This document shows positions 6,530-6,967 of a stretch of DNA of 6,967 nucleotides, piece after piece. A program made the translations under genes and the position numbers. The notes below the pieces were generated by a model. The model ran no database searches and had not been told where the DNA came from. It saw nothing but the letters and a program-made list of their open reading frames with translations. The stretch is from an uncultured Clostridia bacterium. Its GTDB lineage: Bacteria > Bacillota > Clostridia > Christensenellales > CAG-314. The stretch is from positions 1 through 6,967 of the forward strand of contig CAKQXG010000117.1 in assembly GCA_934281515.1 (NCBI GenBank). The letters run 5' to 3'. How positions within the stretch are numbered: the first letter of the stretch is position 1; every line of letters begins with the position of its first letter.

Positions 6530-6546
6530 GATTTTTGATAACGTAT
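6530..6546 (+). promoter_or_regulatory. Copy 2 of a shared leader motif, between cvpA and the exporter
   Basis: GATTTTTG, three variable bases, then ACGTAT, matching the site at 5810-5826. It lies just before the terminator stem at 6556 and 114 bp before the exporter ATG. Whether it serves cvpA's 3' end or the next gene is unclear. Confidence 0.35.
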
Positions 6547-6555
6547 TGCTTTTTT

Positions 6556-6589
6556 GAGTACCGAAACCCCAAGTCTCGGTACTCTTTTT
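6556..6589 (+). terminator. Intrinsic terminator after the cvpA-family gene
   Basis: GAGTACCGA (6556-6564) and TCGGTACTC (6576-6584) are perfect 9-bp complements around an 11-base loop, followed by five T's (6585-6589). Since it ends only 71 bases before the exporter ATG, it could alternatively act as an attenuator in that gene's leader. I saw no competing antiterminator stem upstream. Confidence 0.85.
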
Positions 6590-6606
6590 ACACTTTTTGC
6601 TCTATG

Positions 6607-6694
6607 CGTACGGCAAGTTTTGCCAAACTGCACACGGCAGAAAGATTATTTGAGGTTTCTATGAAAATGATTCTAAAGTTTGGCAAACCGTACG
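6607..6694. repeat. Long interrupted inverted repeat enclosing the exporter's RBS and start codon
   Basis: The left arm is CGTACGG (6607-6613), five unpaired bases, then TTTGCCAAACT (6619-6629). The right arm is AGTTTGGCAAACCGTACG (6677-6694). Pairing is perfect over 18 bp with a 5-base bulge on the left. The 47-base loop holds the GAGGT site (6652-6656) and the ATG (6661). The right arm lies inside the coding sequence (codons 6-12). Part of the left arm can instead form a local hairpin, GGCAA/TTGCC (6612-6616/6620-6624), so two mutually exclusive folds exist. Confidence 0.7.
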
Positions 6695-6967
6695 TCAGGC
6701 GCGTACTGGTGTTGCTGTTACTGTATGCGGTGCAGACATTTGCCGCGCTGTTTATGCCATATGTCATGAGCGACATGGTGGAGTTAGGCGTGCGCAACGG
6801 CGATCTGCCCTACATATATCTGCACGGCGGCATTATGCTTGCGCTTGCCGTTGTTGCGCTTATTACTGCGTTGCTGTCGGCGCGGCTTACCGCCGACTTC
6901 TCTTCTCGCCTTGCCGTCGACATTCGTAGGCAGGTGTTCAACAAGATAAATACACTTGACTTCGAAC
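6661..6967 (+). CDS. ABC exporter half-transporter, N-terminal transmembrane part (3' truncated by window)
   Basis: The reading frame is open from 6661 to the window end, giving 102 residues. It has the start of a type I ABC exporter domain: basic MKMILKFGKPYVRR, first transmembrane helix about 15-36, an outer loop with DMVELGVRNGD, second helix about 54-72, then DIRRQVFNKINTLDFE (87-102), a good match to the conserved 'D-x-R-x2-[VL]F-x2-I-x2-L' coupling segment of multidrug and peptide exporters. The ATP-binding domain would lie beyond the window. ATG 6661 follows GAGGT by 4 bases and gives the usual family N-terminus. An in-frame ATG at 6604 would add 19 residues but has no ribosome binding site. 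It probably works as a homo- or heterodimer with a partner downstream. The substrate is unknown. Confidence 0.88.
   Translation, partial: MKMILKFGKPYVRRVLVLLLLYAVQTFAALFMPYVMSDMVELGVRNGDLPYIYLHGGIMLALAVVALITALLSARLTADFSSRLAVDIRRQVFNKINTLDFE

Noticed and set aside
6604..6660. In-frame ATG at 6604 as the exporter start
   Set aside because: It has only T-rich sequence upstream and adds 19 residues not typical of the family. GAGGT before 6661 and the MKMILKFGKPY start support 6661.
1..6967. CRISPR array, tRNA/rRNA genes, IS or phage elements, attachment sites
   Set aside because: I found no regularly spaced DNA repeats, no cloverleaf with a CCA-type end, no transposase or integrase motif and no paired terminal repeats.

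Overview
The window reads as ordinary chromosomal DNA from a Gram-positive-type bacterium, most likely a Bacillota (Clostridia-like) member. The evidence is strong AAAGGAGG-type Shine-Dalgarno sites, a perfect TTGACA/TATAAT promoter, several U-tailed intrinsic terminators, a lipobox lipoprotein, a CvpA-family protein and ABC-2 systems made of tandem ATPases plus one permease. Moderate GC content and TGA/TAA stops fit the standard code. No tRNA, rRNA, IS element, phage gene or CRISPR array is visible. Genus cannot be called from sequence alone.

All genes lie on the + strand. Region 1 (1-3144) is a translationally coupled ABC-2 operon: the 3' end of one ATPase, a complete second ATPase (4-bp ATGA overlap), and a large permease (11-bp overlap). 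The two ATPases have matching C-terminal architecture and probably pair on the permease. The permease has one N-terminal helix, a roughly 360-residue extracytoplasmic domain and a C-terminal membrane bundle. Its outer domain carries four W-x4-P repeats at a 22-23 residue period. A hairpin and a strong terminator close this operon.

Region 2 (3405-4782) is a lone murC (UDP-N-acetylmuramate--L-alanine ligase, peptidoglycan precursor synthesis). It has no visible Shine-Dalgarno site and ends at its own strong terminator. Region 3 (4834-5755) is a single-gene unit: a consensus promoter driving a lipoprotein whose C-terminal half is a regular ladder of Gly-Ser turns, resembling DUF4097-type beta-strand repeat proteins. 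Region 4 (5907-6589) is a CvpA-family membrane protein followed by a terminator. Region 5 (6661 to the end) is the start of a type I ABC exporter half-transporter, cut by the window edge.

Most genes act at the cell envelope, but they look like separate transcription units, not one pathway. No clear undescribed multi-gene system is present. The best leads are an 18-bp interrupted inverted repeat that encloses the ribosome binding site and start of the exporter, the W-x4-P repeat array in the permease, and a 17-bp motif shared by the leaders of cvpA and the exporter.
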